Shown here: one piece after another, positions 7,203 to 15,250 of the stretch
Layout: each line of letters opens with the position of its first letter
How positions within the stretch are numbered: the stretch's first letter is position 1
Assembly: GCA_963785745.1 (NCBI GenBank)
Contig: CAWAWR010000001.1
Span: 1-64,000 of the forward strand
Direction: 5' to 3'
From: VAZQ01 sp963785745
Lineage (GTDB): Bacteria; Pseudomonadota; Alphaproteobacteria; Rhizobiales; Xanthobacteraceae
Length of the DNA stretch: 64,000 nucleotides
Made by a program: the position numbers and the translations under genes
The notes under the pieces: generated by a model
Seen by the model: the letters and a program-made list of their open reading frames with translations, nothing else
Databases searched by the model: none
Told to the model about the DNA's origin: nothing

Positions 7203-8420
7203 ATGACCGAACAACGCCCCCTCTCCCGCCGTGCCTTCTTTCCGGTGCTCACCGGCGCGATCTCCTTCGCTTTCGGCGCGCAGGCGCAAGGTGCGCGGCC
7301 GTTCCCGCAATGGGTCGAGAGCTTCCGGCCGCGCGCGCTCGAACGCGGCGTTTCCGACGAGACCTACACAAAGGTCATGGGCAACCTGAAACCCGACACC
7401 TCGGTATTCGCGGCGATCCGCAACCAGCCCGAGTTTCAGGAAAAGATCTGGCAATATCTCAACCGCCGCGTCTCCGACTGGCGCATCCAGACCGGCAAGG
7501 AAAAGCTGAAAGAGCACGGCGCGCTGCTGGCGCGCATCGAGAAAGACACCGGCGTCTCGCGCACGGTGCTGCTGGCGCTGTGGGGGATCGAATCCGCCTA
7601 CGGCGATCCCGACGTTCAGAAGAGCGCCATGCGTCCGGTGTTCCCCTCGCTCGCCGCGCTCGCCTGGGGCGAGGCGCGCCGCCGCAAGTACTGGGAGCAG
7701 GAGCTGATCAACGCGCTGCGCATCGTCGAGCGCGGCTGGTCGACGCCCGCCGAGATGCGCGGCTCCTGGGCCGGCGCCATGGGTCACACGCAATGGATGC
7801 CGGAAGTCTGGCTCAATGTCGGCATGGACTATGACGGCGACGGCCGCGTGTCGCCGTTCGGCAAGCCGGACGACGCGCTCGCGTCGACCGCGCACTACCT
7901 CGTCAATCGCGGCAAGTATCGCCGCGGCGAGCATTGGGGTTACGTCGTGAACGCCGGCAAGCAGCGCGGCGGCAATGCCTCGAAGAGCTACGCTGCCTGG
8001 CAGAAGGCCGGCGTCGCCCGCACCGACGGCCGTGCGTTCCCCTCGCCCGCCGCGACCGCCAAGCTGTGGGTGCCGATGCCGGGCGGTCCGGCGTTCCTGC
8101 TCGGGCCGAATTTCTATGCGGTGCGCAGCTACAATCCGTCGATGAATTACACGCTGTCGATCGTCCACCTCGCCGACGTGATCAATGGCGGCGAGCTGGT
8201 GGCGCCGAAATTCCCCGGCGGCGAACGCCCGCCGACGCTCGCCGAAATCCAGGAGATCCAACGCCGCCTGACCGCGCTCGGCTTCGATACCAAAGGCGCC
8301 GACGGCCGCGTCGGTGCCGGCACCATGCAGGCGGTCAGCGACTACCAGCGCAAGGCCGGCCTGGAGCCGGACGGCTATGCCGGGGTGAGCCTCCTTGCGC
8401 GGTTGCGACAAGGCTCGTGA
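7203..8420 (+). CDS. Lytic murein transglycosylase, MltB-like, with peptidoglycan-binding domain
   Basis: A 405-residue periplasmic enzyme of the SLT_2/MltB family, which cleaves the MurNAc-GlcNAc bond of peptidoglycan with 1,6-anhydro formation. The N-terminus has a twin-arginine-like signal (LSRRAFFPVLTG, then FGAQAQG). The catalytic domain spans about residues 35-320. The catalytic Glu is expected in LLALWGIESAYGD, and GSWAGAMGHTQWMPEVW with DYDGDGRVSPF matches family text. Residues about 340-405 form a PG_binding_1 domain (EIQRRLTALGFDTKGADGR, MQAVSDYQRKAGLEPDGYA). The start at 7203 is the last Met before the signal peptide. The length is normal for alphaproteobacterial members. Confidence 0.9.
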   Translation: MTEQRPLSRRAFFPVLTGAISFAFGAQAQGARPFPQWVESFRPRALERGVSDETYTKVMGNLKPDTSVFAAIRNQPEFQEKIWQYLNRRVSDWRIQTGKEKLKEHGALLARIEKDTGVSRTVLLALWGIESAYGDPDVQKSAMRPVFPSLAALAWGEARRRKYWEQELINALRIVERGWSTPAEMRGSWAGAMGHTQWMPEVWLNVGMDYDGDGRVSPFGKPDDALASTAHYLVNRGKYRRGEHWGYVVNAGKQRGGNASKSYAAWQKAGVARTDGRAFPSPAATAKLWVPMPGGPAFLLGPNFYAVRSYNPSMNYTLSIVHLADVINGGELVAPKFPGGERPPTLAEIQEIQRRLTALGFDTKGADGRVGAGTMQAVSDYQRKAGLEPDGYAGVSLLARLRQGS

Positions 8421-8445
8421 CGCGCGCGTCGCCTGCGCTGTGTTC

Positions 8446-9120
8446 CTACAGACGGTTGATGCGTGCGATCAGCCGGATGGAATCCGGCGGCGACGCGTCG
8501 TCCGACATCTGCCGCAGGCGGCGCGCCTCCAGCGCGGCCGGGCGTTCGAGGCAGCGCCGGAGCCAATCGCCGAGGTGCGGCGTCGCGGACAAATCCATCT
8601 CGATTGCGCGGCTGATGACCGCGGCGACGTTGAGATCGGCGACGGTGAAGTCATCGCCGACGAGATATGGCCGCTCAGCGAGCGCCTCGTCGAGCACCTT
8701 GAACGGCCGCTCGATGACCTTGAGCGCCTCCGCGAGCTTTGCCGGATCGCGGTCTTCGGGCGGCAAGCGGATCGCGTGCAGCGACCAGATGTTCACGCCG
8801 CGGTCGACCTCGTTGAGCGCCCACAAGCTCCACTGCCAGGTCTTGGCCTCGCCTTCGATGGTCGCCGGATAGAGACCGCCGGTCGAATGCTTCTTCGCCA
8901 GATAGAGCGTGATCGCAAGCGACTCCCACAGGACGAAGCCGTCGTCGTCGATCGCCGGCAGCCTGCCGTTGGGATTGACCGCCAGGAATTCCGCCGTCCG
9001 GGCGCCGGCCGAGCCGATCTCGACCGGGATGTGCTCGTACTCGATGCCCAGTTCCATCGCCACCCAGAGCGCGCGAAAGGCGCGCGTGCGGGCGATGCCG
9101 TAGATGCGCAGGCCGGCCAT
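8446..9120 (-). CDS. Glutathione S-transferase family protein
   Basis: A 224-residue cytosolic GST with the two-domain layout: thioredoxin-like N-terminal domain (residues 1-80: MAGLRIYGIARTRAFRALW, VNPNGRLPAIDDDGFVLWES) and all-helical C-terminal domain (90-224: ERPYLVGDDFTVADLNVAAV). The cis-proline loop (GRLPAI) and the SNAIL-like ES glutathione-binding pair are present. The N-terminal catalytic residue position holds Arg-Thr-Arg rather than a clear Ser/Cys/Tyr, so class and activity are open. It converges on the transglycosylase with a 25-base gap. ATG at 9120 is preceded by GGAG. Confidence 0.9.
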   Translation of the reverse strand: MAGLRIYGIARTRAFRALWVAMELGIEYEHIPVEIGSAGARTAEFLAVNPNGRLPAIDDDGFVLWESLAITLYLAKKHSTGGLYPATIEGEAKTWQWSLWALNEVDRGVNIWSLHAIRLPPEDRDPAKLAEALKVIERPFKVLDEALAERPYLVGDDFTVADLNVAAVISRAIEMDLSATPHLGDWLRRCLERPAALEARRLRQMSDDASPPDSIRLIARINRL

Positions 9121-9320
9121 GCCGTCTCCTTGGTCCGAATTCCGTCCCTCGACGACAGGTATGGAATGCCAGAAATCGGCCCGTCAATCCGCCGGAATAC
9201 GAGCCACCGCTAGCGCACGCAGAGCGGCCATTCGGGCGTGCGGCCCTTGGCGAGGTTGCGCGAAGCCCGCCGATCCGATTTTATGCGCCCCGGCTAGTTC
9301 CCCAAAACAAGGATTGTCCA

Positions 9321-11171
9321 GTGAGCACTGCAACCGCGAAGGCGGCGCCCGCCGCCGAAATTTCGACTGCCGCCCATCCCTCTCTTAAGGAGGTCGACCG
9401 CCCCGCCAACCTGACGCCCGCCAATACCCCCGGCTGGGGCTCGGACGTGATCGCGGAGTCGCTGCGCGACCTCGATATCCCGTACATCGCGCTCAATCCC
9501 GGCGCGAGCTATCGCGGCATCCACGACTCGATCGTGAACTATCTCGGCAACGAGAAGCCGCAGATGATCCTGTGCCTGCATGAGGAGGTCGCGGTCGCGA
9601 TCGCGCACGGCTACGCCAAGGTCACCGGCAAGGCGATGGCGGCGGCGGTGCACTCCAACGTCGGCCTGTTCCACGCAACGATGGCGGTGTTCAACGCCTG
9701 GTGCGATCGCATGCCGGTCGTCATCGTCGGCGCCACCGGCCCGGTCGATGCGCACAAGCGCCGTCCCTGGATCGACTGGATCCACACCGCCCGCGACCAG
9801 GGCGCAATCATCCGCGACTACACCAAGTGGGACGACCAGCCGGCGTCGCCGCAGGCGTCGCGCGAAGCGATCTACCGCGCCAACTGGATCGCCAACACCA
9901 CCCCGCAGGGCCCGGTCTACATCAACTTCGACGCCGAGCTGCAGGAAGCCAAGCTCACCGAGGAAATCAAGCCCGTCGATCCCGCGCGCTTCATGCCGCA
10001 GACGGATACGGCGCCGTCGGCCGAAACGGTGAAGAAGGTCGCCGCGATCCTCAAGGGTGCGAAGAACATCGTCATCCTGTGCGGCCGGACCTCGCGCAGC
10101 GTCGACGCCTGGAACGAGCGCGTGGCGCTCGCCGAAGGGCTCAACGCCAAGGTCATTTGTGAGCTCAAGATCGGCGCGTCGTTCCCGACCGACCATCCGC
10201 TGATGGCCGCAATCCCCGCCGGCAGCGCGATCCCGCCCGACGCGCAGGCGGCGGTGAAGAACGCCGACGTGATCGTCAATCTCGACTGGGTCGATCTCGG
10301 CGGCGTGTTCAAGGTGACGTTCGGCGACGAGCCGCCGAAGGCGAAGGTGATCTCGATCAGCAACGACTTCCGCATCCACCGCGGCTGGAGCATGGACTAT
10401 CAGGGCCTGCCGGCGGTCGACGTGCTGCTGCCGGTCACGCCCGACGAAGCGGTGCCCGAGCTCAACAAGGCGCTCGGCTTCACGGCCAAGCCGTTCACCA
10501 AGCGCGCCCTGCCGAAACGCGACAAGCCGGACCTCTCGACCGGCAAGATGGTCGTCAACGATCTCGTGCGCGGGCTGAAGTTTGCGTGCGGCGAGCGCGA
10601 CGTGACGCTGGCGCATATTTCGCTGTCGTGGGACGGCGCGACCTGGCCGTTCCAGCATCCGCTCGACTATGTCGGTTCGGAAGGCGGCGGCGGCGTCGGC
10701 GGCGGTCCGGGCAACGCGGTCGGCACCGCGCTCGCGCTCAAAGGCTCCGGCCGGCTCCCGGTCGCAGTCTGCGGCGACGGTGACTTCATGATGAGCAACG
10801 TCGCGCTGTGGACTGCGGCACACTACAAGATTCCGCTGCTGATCGTGGTGGCGAACAACCGCTCGTTCTTCAACGACGAGCTGCATCAGGAGCGCGTCGC
10901 GCGCATCCGTTCGCGGCCGCCGGAGAACCGCTGGATCGGTCAGCGCATCTCGCCGCCGGACATCGACATCGCCACGCTCGCCCGTTCGCAGGGCGCGCAG
11001 GGCTTTGGCCCGGTGACCAAGCAGGAGGATTTGGTCGAGACTTTCCGCAAGGCGATCGCCGCGGTCGAGGCCGGCGAAGTCGCGGTGGTCGACGTGCGGG
11101 TCGAGCCCGGCTACTCGGCGGTGGCGACGGCTGCCATGCTCCGCGGCACGGAAACCGCGGCGAAGAAGTAA
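9321..11171 (+). CDS. Thiamine-diphosphate-dependent enzyme (acetolactate synthase/benzoylformate decarboxylase type)
   Basis: A 616-residue ThDP enzyme with three domains. The N-terminal pyrimidine-binding domain (about 30-210) carries the catalytic Glu in LCLHEEVAVAIAHGYAKVTG. The central domain covers about 230-370. The C-terminal diphosphate-binding domain (about 410-600) holds the metal motif CGDGDFMMSNVALWTAAHY ending IVVANNRSFFND. Family members include acetolactate synthase, benzoylformate decarboxylase and oxalyl-CoA decarboxylase; the substrate cannot be fixed from sequence. GTG at 9321 is the start. The protein carries a 25-residue Ala-rich extension before the core. It stands alone and is followed by a terminator hairpin. 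The next gene, on the other strand, encodes a dihydroxyphthalate-decarboxylase-like protein, so an aromatic or carboxylate pathway is possible. Confidence 0.85.
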   Translation: MSTATAKAAPAAEISTAAHPSLKEVDRPANLTPANTPGWGSDVIAESLRDLDIPYIALNPGASYRGIHDSIVNYLGNEKPQMILCLHEEVAVAIAHGYAKVTGKAMAAAVHSNVGLFHATMAVFNAWCDRMPVVIVGATGPVDAHKRRPWIDWIHTARDQGAIIRDYTKWDDQPASPQASREAIYRANWIANTTPQGPVYINFDAELQEAKLTEEIKPVDPARFMPQTDTAPSAETVKKVAAILKGAKNIVILCGRTSRSVDAWNERVALAEGLNAKVICELKIGASFPTDHPLMAAIPAGSAIPPDAQAAVKNADVIVNLDWVDLGGVFKVTFGDEPPKAKVISISNDFRIHRGWSMDYQGLPAVDVLLPVTPDEAVPELNKALGFTAKPFTKRALPKRDKPDLSTGKMVVNDLVRGLKFACGERDVTLAHISLSWDGATWPFQHPLDYVGSEGGGGVGGGPGNAVGTALALKGSGRLPVAVCGDGDFMMSNVALWTAAHYKIPLLIVVANNRSFFNDELHQERVARIRSRPPENRWIGQRISPPDIDIATLARSQGAQGFGPVTKQEDLVETFRKAIAAVEAGEVAVVDVRVEPGYSAVATAAMLRGTETAAKK

Positions 11172-11200
11172 GCGCCGAAACACGATCTTTTGAGAACACT

Positions 11201-11235
11201 CATGGCCGGGCCTTCGCCCGGCCATGATCGTTTTT
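11201..11235 (+). terminator. Rho-independent terminator after the ThDP enzyme
   Basis: An 11-base-pair stem CATGGCCGGGC (11201-11211) with GCCCGGCCATG (11216-11226), loop CTTC, followed by ATCG and five T's at 11231-11235. It sits between convergent genes. Confidence 0.75.
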
Positions 11236-11243
11236 AGATGTCC

Positions 11244-12233
11244 TCAGATCGTGAACGTCTCGTGCGTCGAGGGATGGAACATCTCCTCCGGCGTCACCAG
11301 CCGTTGCGAGAGCCCTTCCGAGTGGTGGTGACGCAGGAACGTCTCCAGTACCTTGCGGTTGGCATTGAGCCCGTACGACCAGAAATCGTGGCCCATCAGC
11401 TCGCGCGCGGCGCGCAGCTGCTCGTCGAGGAACGGCAGCGTGCACTTGCTGGTCGCGGTGTCTTCCAGCTCCTCCATGCACTTCGCCTTCGACTGCTCCA
11501 GCGCCTTGAACACCGCCGCGGGGAGCCACGGGTGTTGCTCAACGAGCGTGCGCCGGATGCCGGTGACGTGCATGATCGGGAAGATGCCGGTGCGCTTGAA
11601 GTAGTCCTTGCCGGCGGCGATCGGATCGGGAAACAGCCAGCCGATGTTCGGGTTGTTCTTGCCCGCCATGCGCGGCACGCGCGGCGCGATGAAGGCGTCG
11701 ATGTCGCCGCTCTCGAGCAGCTGCGAGATGGTCTTGCCTTCGGGCGCATCGACCATCTTCACGTCGGCCGGCAGCTTGATGGTGATCTTCTCCGGCCGGG
11801 TCGGGTCGTCAATCCCGCCGCGCACCCAGGTGATGTCCGACGGCTTCACCCCGTAGTCGTCCTGCAGGATCGCGCGCGCCCAGACGCAGGCGGTGAGCTG
11901 GAATTCCGGCAGGCCGACGCGCTTGCCCTTGAGGTCTTCCGGCTTCTTGATGCGGTCGGTGCGCACATAGATGCAGTTGTGGCGGAACATCCGCGACACG
12001 AACGCCGGCACGCCGACATAGGGACAATTGCCCTGCGCGGTCTTCACCGTGAAGCTCGACATCGACAGCTCGCAGATGTCGAAGTCCATGGTTCGGAACG
12101 CTCGGAAGAAGATTTCTTCCGGCGGCAGCATCATGAATACGGGCTCGACCCCGTCGATCTGCACGGCCCCGTCGAACAGCGGGCGGGCCCGATCATAGTT
12201 ACCGATTGCCACCGATAGCTTCAGTTTCGACAT
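11244..12233 (-). CDS. 4,5-dihydroxyphthalate decarboxylase-like protein (periplasmic-binding fold)
   Basis: A 329-residue protein matching proteins annotated as 4,5-dihydroxyphthalate decarboxylase, which have a type 2 periplasmic-binding fold. Visible text: VAIGNYDRARPLFDGAVQIDGV, DFDICELSMSSFTV, IYVRTDRIKKPEDLKGKRVG, ARAILQDDYGVKPSDITWVRGG and a C-terminal FLRHHHSEGLSQRLVTPEEMF. There is no signal peptide, consistent with a cytosolic enzyme rather than a transporter receptor. The family name comes from a phthalate-pathway enzyme, and most homologues are untested. ATG at 12233 has GAGGG close upstream; a longer frame upstream has no protein-like text. It converges with the ThDP enzyme and is divergent from the small gene at 12300. 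Confidence 0.8.
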   Translation of the reverse strand: MSKLKLSVAIGNYDRARPLFDGAVQIDGVEPVFMMLPPEEIFFRAFRTMDFDICELSMSSFTVKTAQGNCPYVGVPAFVSRMFRHNCIYVRTDRIKKPEDLKGKRVGLPEFQLTACVWARAILQDDYGVKPSDITWVRGGIDDPTRPEKITIKLPADVKMVDAPEGKTISQLLESGDIDAFIAPRVPRMAGKNNPNIGWLFPDPIAAGKDYFKRTGIFPIMHVTGIRRTLVEQHPWLPAAVFKALEQSKAKCMEELEDTATSKCTLPFLDEQLRAARELMGHDFWSYGLNANRKVLETFLRHHHSEGLSQRLVTPEEMFHPSTHETFTI

Positions 12234-12299
12234 CGCCCTCAATCTTTCTGTAAAGGTTCCCGGGGCTAAATAGCCCCGTAAACGCTGCCAGAGCAACCA

Positions 12300-12713
12300 G
12301 TGACCGCCATGTTCACAGCCTTGCGGACGATTTTGCTGGCCTTGATCGTCGTCGCGGCCCCGCTGCCGGCCGCGGCCGACGACCTCGAGGAATTCGCCGT
12401 CGCCGTCGAGCGCGCGGAATTGCAGTACCGGATGGCGCTGCGCACGCTTGAAACCGCCGGCCGCGACGAGACCACGGCCGAAGTCGCCCTGTTCCGGCAG
12501 GCGTGGCAAGAGGTCATCGCGCGGCTCGACAACCACCGTCCCGCACAATTCGAAGGCGACGACTCCTATGCCGCGACGATGATGGAGGTCGACACCGCAC
12601 TGGTTGGCGCGATGATCGTCATCGGCATCAGCAGTCGCGAGGGTGCGCGCGCGGCGCTCGCGCCGATCGGCGAGAAGCTGGCGAAGCTGCGCGACCGCGT
12701 GGACCGGCGTTAG
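12300..12713 (+). CDS. Exported helical protein of unknown function
   Basis: A 137-residue protein (GTG at 12300, or ATG at 12309 giving 134 residues). It has a clear Sec signal peptide (about residues 4-26, hydrophobic LRTILLALIVVAAPLP, then AAADD). The mature part is predicted all-helical (EFAVAVERAELQYRMALRTLE, FRQAWQEVIARLDNH, MEVDTALVGAMIVIGIS, LAPIGEKLAKLRDRV). It has no cysteine, so it is not a haem protein. I do not recognise the family. A small hairpin (CGGGGCT/AGCCCCG, 12261-12278) lies in the divergent region upstream. Confidence 0.6.
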   Translation: MTAMFTALRTILLALIVVAAPLPAAADDLEEFAVAVERAELQYRMALRTLETAGRDETTAEVALFRQAWQEVIARLDNHRPAQFEGDDSYAATMMEVDTALVGAMIVIGISSREGARAALAPIGEKLAKLRDRVDRR

Positions 12714-12718
12714 GCCAA

Positions 12719-12747
12719 AACGAAAAGCGGCGGCCGTCGGCCGCCGC
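12719..12747 (-). terminator. Terminator of the sulfur-oxidation operon
   Basis: A nine-base-pair stem GCGGCGGCC (12727-12735) with GGCCGCCGC (12739-12747). Read on the minus strand it is followed by CTTTTCGTTTTGG, a broken T-run, placing it directly after the fccB-like gene. Confidence 0.6.
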
Positions 12748-12769
12748 AATGGTCGTCAGCGCCGATCGT

Positions 12770-14053
12770 TTACCCGAACATCTCGGCAACGATGCTGTTA
12801 TACCAATCGACCAACTCCTGGTAGTTCTGCTTGCGCATCTCGGCCGGCTCGCCGGGCTTTGAGATGAACGTCGATGACGCCTTGATCACTCCATCCTGCG
12901 CCTCATAGGCGCCGCCGACCTTCACGTCGTCGTCGGTCTCGATCAGGCTCCAGCACGTGTTGGTGTAGCGCGCCGGGAACGTCTTCGCGCCGGCGAGCTC
13001 GCCGCGGATCATCATCGCCGCCACCTTGGCCTGGCTGTTGGCGGAGAACGCCGATTTCGGCATCTCGCCCGGGATACAGGCGTCACCGACAACGTAGATA
13101 TTGGCGTCCATCTTCGAGCGCATGTTCGCCGGGTCGATCGGACAGAAGCCGGACTTGTCCGCGAGCCCGGCGGCGAGCGCGATCCGCCCGGCGCTCTGCG
13201 CCGGGATCACGTTGACGAGCTGCGCCTTGTAGGTGGCGAGATCGGTCATCACTTCGTTGGTCTTCGGATTGACGCCCTTGATGCCGCCATGGACCTTCGG
13301 GTCCTGCCACTCGACCATGCCGGGATAGTGCTTCTGCCAGCCTTCGACGAACAACGCCTGCTTGGAGAAGTTCGGCTTCGGATCGACGACGATGATCTTG
13401 GACTTCTTGTGCCCCTTGGCTTTCAGCACGTGGGCGAACATCGAGACGCGCTCGTAGGGTCCGGGCGGGCAGCGATAAGGATTGGGCGGCGCGATCATCA
13501 CGATCAGCGCGCCGTCCCGCAGCGCATGCAGCCGCTTCACCAGAAGCTGCGTTTGCGCGCCGGGCTTCCAGGCATGCGGCATGGTCTGCGACGCTGCTTC
13601 CGAATAGCCGGGCACCGAATCCCACTTCAGGTCGATGCCGGGCGCCATCAACAGGCGGTCGTAGGGGATGATCTGCTTGCCGACCATGACCTGCTTCTTG
13701 TCGCGGTCGATCGCGCTCGCGAGCGCCGGCACGATCCGCACGCCCTCTTTGCGCACCTTGTCGTAGTTGTGGGTGATCGACTGGAACGAGCGGTAACCGC
13801 CGACGTAGATATTGGAGAAGAAGCAGGTCGTGAATTGGCGCGTCGGCTCGATCATCGTCACGTCGATGGCGCCCGCCGCCTCCTTGTTGACGAAGCGCGC
13901 CGCCGTTGCGCCGCCGGGACCGCCACCGAGAACGACCAGCCTGGCTTTGGCTTTCTGTTGCCCCAGCACGGCAGGCGCAAACAGCGGTGTCGCCGCGGCT
14001 GCGAGCGACGCACCGGCAAGGCCGGTGAACTTACGGCGTGTCAGATCAGTCAT
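12770..14053 (-). CDS. fccB: Flavocytochrome c sulfide dehydrogenase flavoprotein subunit (FccB/SoxF type)
   Basis: A 427-residue periplasmic FAD flavoprotein that oxidises sulfide and passes electrons to a c-type cytochrome. It has a Tat signal peptide (RRKFTGLAGASLAAAA) and a Rossmann FAD motif ARLVVLGGGPGGATAARF near residue 40. FTTCFFSN fits the region of the cysteine that binds FAD covalently in the family, while YRCPPGPYER and SGFCPID fit the redox-disulfide cysteines; these assignments rest on family knowledge. ANIYVVGDACIPGEMPKSA is the second FAD contact, and the C-terminal FCSD dimer region follows. GGGAGGA lies before the start. It is last in an operon soxY-soxZ-cytochrome-fccB with 24 bases to the cytochrome gene. 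Confidence 0.9.
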   Translation of the reverse strand: MTDLTRRKFTGLAGASLAAAATPLFAPAVLGQQKAKARLVVLGGGPGGATAARFVNKEAAGAIDVTMIEPTRQFTTCFFSNIYVGGYRSFQSITHNYDKVRKEGVRIVPALASAIDRDKKQVMVGKQIIPYDRLLMAPGIDLKWDSVPGYSEAASQTMPHAWKPGAQTQLLVKRLHALRDGALIVMIAPPNPYRCPPGPYERVSMFAHVLKAKGHKKSKIIVVDPKPNFSKQALFVEGWQKHYPGMVEWQDPKVHGGIKGVNPKTNEVMTDLATYKAQLVNVIPAQSAGRIALAAGLADKSGFCPIDPANMRSKMDANIYVVGDACIPGEMPKSAFSANSQAKVAAMMIRGELAGAKTFPARYTNTCWSLIETDDDVKVGGAYEAQDGVIKASSTFISKPGEPAEMRKQNYQELVDWYNSIVAEMFG

Positions 14054-14077
14054 GGTGTCCTCCCACTGAAATAAAAT

Positions 14078-14398
14078 TCATGGCCTCTTGGTCGTTGAGA
14101 AATAGTGCGCAAGCGCGTCGATCTCGTCGTCCTTGAGGCGGCTGGCCACGCTCTGCATCACGGGGTTGGGCAGCTGCTTGTTGCGATAGGCTTTGACCAG
14201 CGTGGCAAATTTGGCTTCGGCCATCCCGAATATGTTGGGAATGGCGCTGCCCGGCGTTGCGCTACGATGGCAAGTTAGGCACTCCGTGGCAAGGTAGCGG
14301 CCGAATTCGAGATCGCCCTTCTGCGCCAGGCCCGCGCCGGACAAGACAGTCAGGGCCGCAACAACGCACAGCACGGTCGACCACTGGAATAACGGCAT
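14078..14398 (-). CDS. Monohaem cytochrome c (FccA/SoxE-like electron acceptor)
   Basis: A 106-residue exported class I cytochrome c. The Sec signal peptide (about residues 5-25) ends AGLAQ. One haem motif, CLTCH, sits at about residues 40-44 in YLATECLTCHRSATPG. A likely axial Met lies in PNPVMQSVASRLKDDEID, and the protein ends LAHYFST, as in small soluble cytochromes. It lies between soxZ and the flavoprotein gene, with gaps of 12 and 24 bases, so it is probably the electron-accepting partner of the flavoprotein. This is inference from gene order. Confidence 0.85.
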   Translation of the reverse strand: MPLFQWSTVLCVVAALTVLSGAGLAQKGDLEFGRYLATECLTCHRSATPGSAIPNIFGMAEAKFATLVKAYRNKQLPNPVMQSVASRLKDDEIDALAHYFSTTKRP

Positions 14399-14410
14399 TT
14401 GCTAAGCTCG

Positions 14411-14734
14411 TCACCGCACCGTGATCTTCTCGGATGCGCTGATGACCGCGCCATCGTCGGCGGCCCAGGTGAAGCGGAAGGTGCCGCTCTCCTCGACCCG
14501 TGCCGAGAATTCGAGGTAGGGATTGGCGGCGAGCGCCGGCTCGATATCACATGCCAGCACCGGCCGGCCGTTGAAGGTGCAGGAGAAGCGATTGATGATA
14601 TTGCGCGGGATCGGCTTGCCGTTCGCATCCTTGCGCTGACCGGATTCCATGACGTGCGAGACCAGCGTGCGAATCTGGATCACCTCGCCTTTCTTGGCGA
14701 CCTTAGGCATCCGGATGCGCGGTTGCGTGGTCAT
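14411..14734 (-). CDS. soxZ: Thiosulfate-oxidation carrier protein SoxZ
   Basis: A 107-residue SoxZ, partner of SoxY in the SoxYZ carrier that holds sulfur intermediates in the periplasm. Typical text: RIRMPKVAKKGEVIQIRTL, VSHVMESGQRKD, IPRNIINRFSCTFNG, VEESGTFRFTWAADDGA. It has no signal peptide of its own; SoxZ is exported with SoxY, whose Tat signal is present. ATG at 14734 is chosen because it gives the family's usual length; the frame runs further upstream into soxY but without family text. It starts 10 bases after soxY. Confidence 0.93.
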   Translation of the reverse strand: MTTQPRIRMPKVAKKGEVIQIRTLVSHVMESGQRKDANGKPIPRNIINRFSCTFNGRPVLACDIEPALAANPYLEFSARVEESGTFRFTWAADDGAVISASEKITVR

Positions 14735-14744
14735 GTCATGCCGC

Positions 14745-15191
14745 CTAGTTCGTACACGCGCCGATCGTGACTTCGACATGCTGCTTCGCCGTGAAGATGC
14801 GGCCATCGCTCATCTTCGCCAGCACGATCACGTTCTGACTGTCCGCCAAGCGGATGCGCGTCGAAAACGCCGCCTTCCCGGCCATCGGCGAGAACTGGAA
14901 GCTCGCCACCCGCGGCCAGGGATTGGCGTCCGCCACCACCAGGATTTCTCTGACATGGTCGTCAGGGCGCATCGGGCTTTCGACCGTGACCGACAGTGGA
15001 ACGCTGTTGCCGTCTTCGACCGCGGCCGCGATGTCGAGCGTGATCCGGCCGGCTTCCGGCGTCTGCGCGCCCGTAAAGGCTGCCACCGCATCCGCAACGT
15101 TGGCCGCGCCATGCGCCGGCACGCCGGTAACCGCCAATGCGGCCGATCCGGCGGCAATCCGAAGCGCGTCCCGTCGTGACAAAGTCGGCAT
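14745..15191 (-). CDS. soxY: Thiosulfate-oxidation carrier protein SoxY, atypical C-terminus
   Basis: A 148-residue SoxY, the subunit that carries sulfur intermediates on a C-terminal cysteine. The Tat signal peptide has LSRRDALRIAAGSAAL. The core is normal (ITLDIAAAVEDGNSVPLSVT, PWPRVASFQFSPMAGKAAF, RIFTAKQHVEVTIGAC). The end reads VTIGACTN instead of the family's usual GGCGG swinging arm. The cysteine keeps its place as third-last residue, but the flanking glycines are replaced. The carrier function is probably kept with a stiffer arm. It is first of the sox genes, 59 bases after the dctP-like gene, and no strong ribosome site is seen. Confidence 0.88.
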   Translation of the reverse strand: MPTLSRRDALRIAAGSAALAVTGVPAHGAANVADAVAAFTGAQTPEAGRITLDIAAAVEDGNSVPLSVTVESPMRPDDHVREILVVADANPWPRVASFQFSPMAGKAAFSTRIRLADSQNVIVLAKMSDGRIFTAKQHVEVTIGACTN

Positions 15192-15250
15192 GGGTCAATG
15201 AATCCGGCAAGTCATCCTCAATCTAAGGCCACGGCCCGTCCGAAACAACG

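Noticed and set aside
7146..8411. A 421-codon open frame opposite the lytic transglycosylase
   Set aside because: Shadow frame of a high-GC gene; text is Arg/Ala/Val-rich with no family and the sense strand is a complete MltB-like enzyme.
9294..11225. A 643-codon open frame opposite the ThDP enzyme
   Set aside because: Exact antisense of a gene with all ThDP motifs; biased Arg/Asp/Val text and no start signal.
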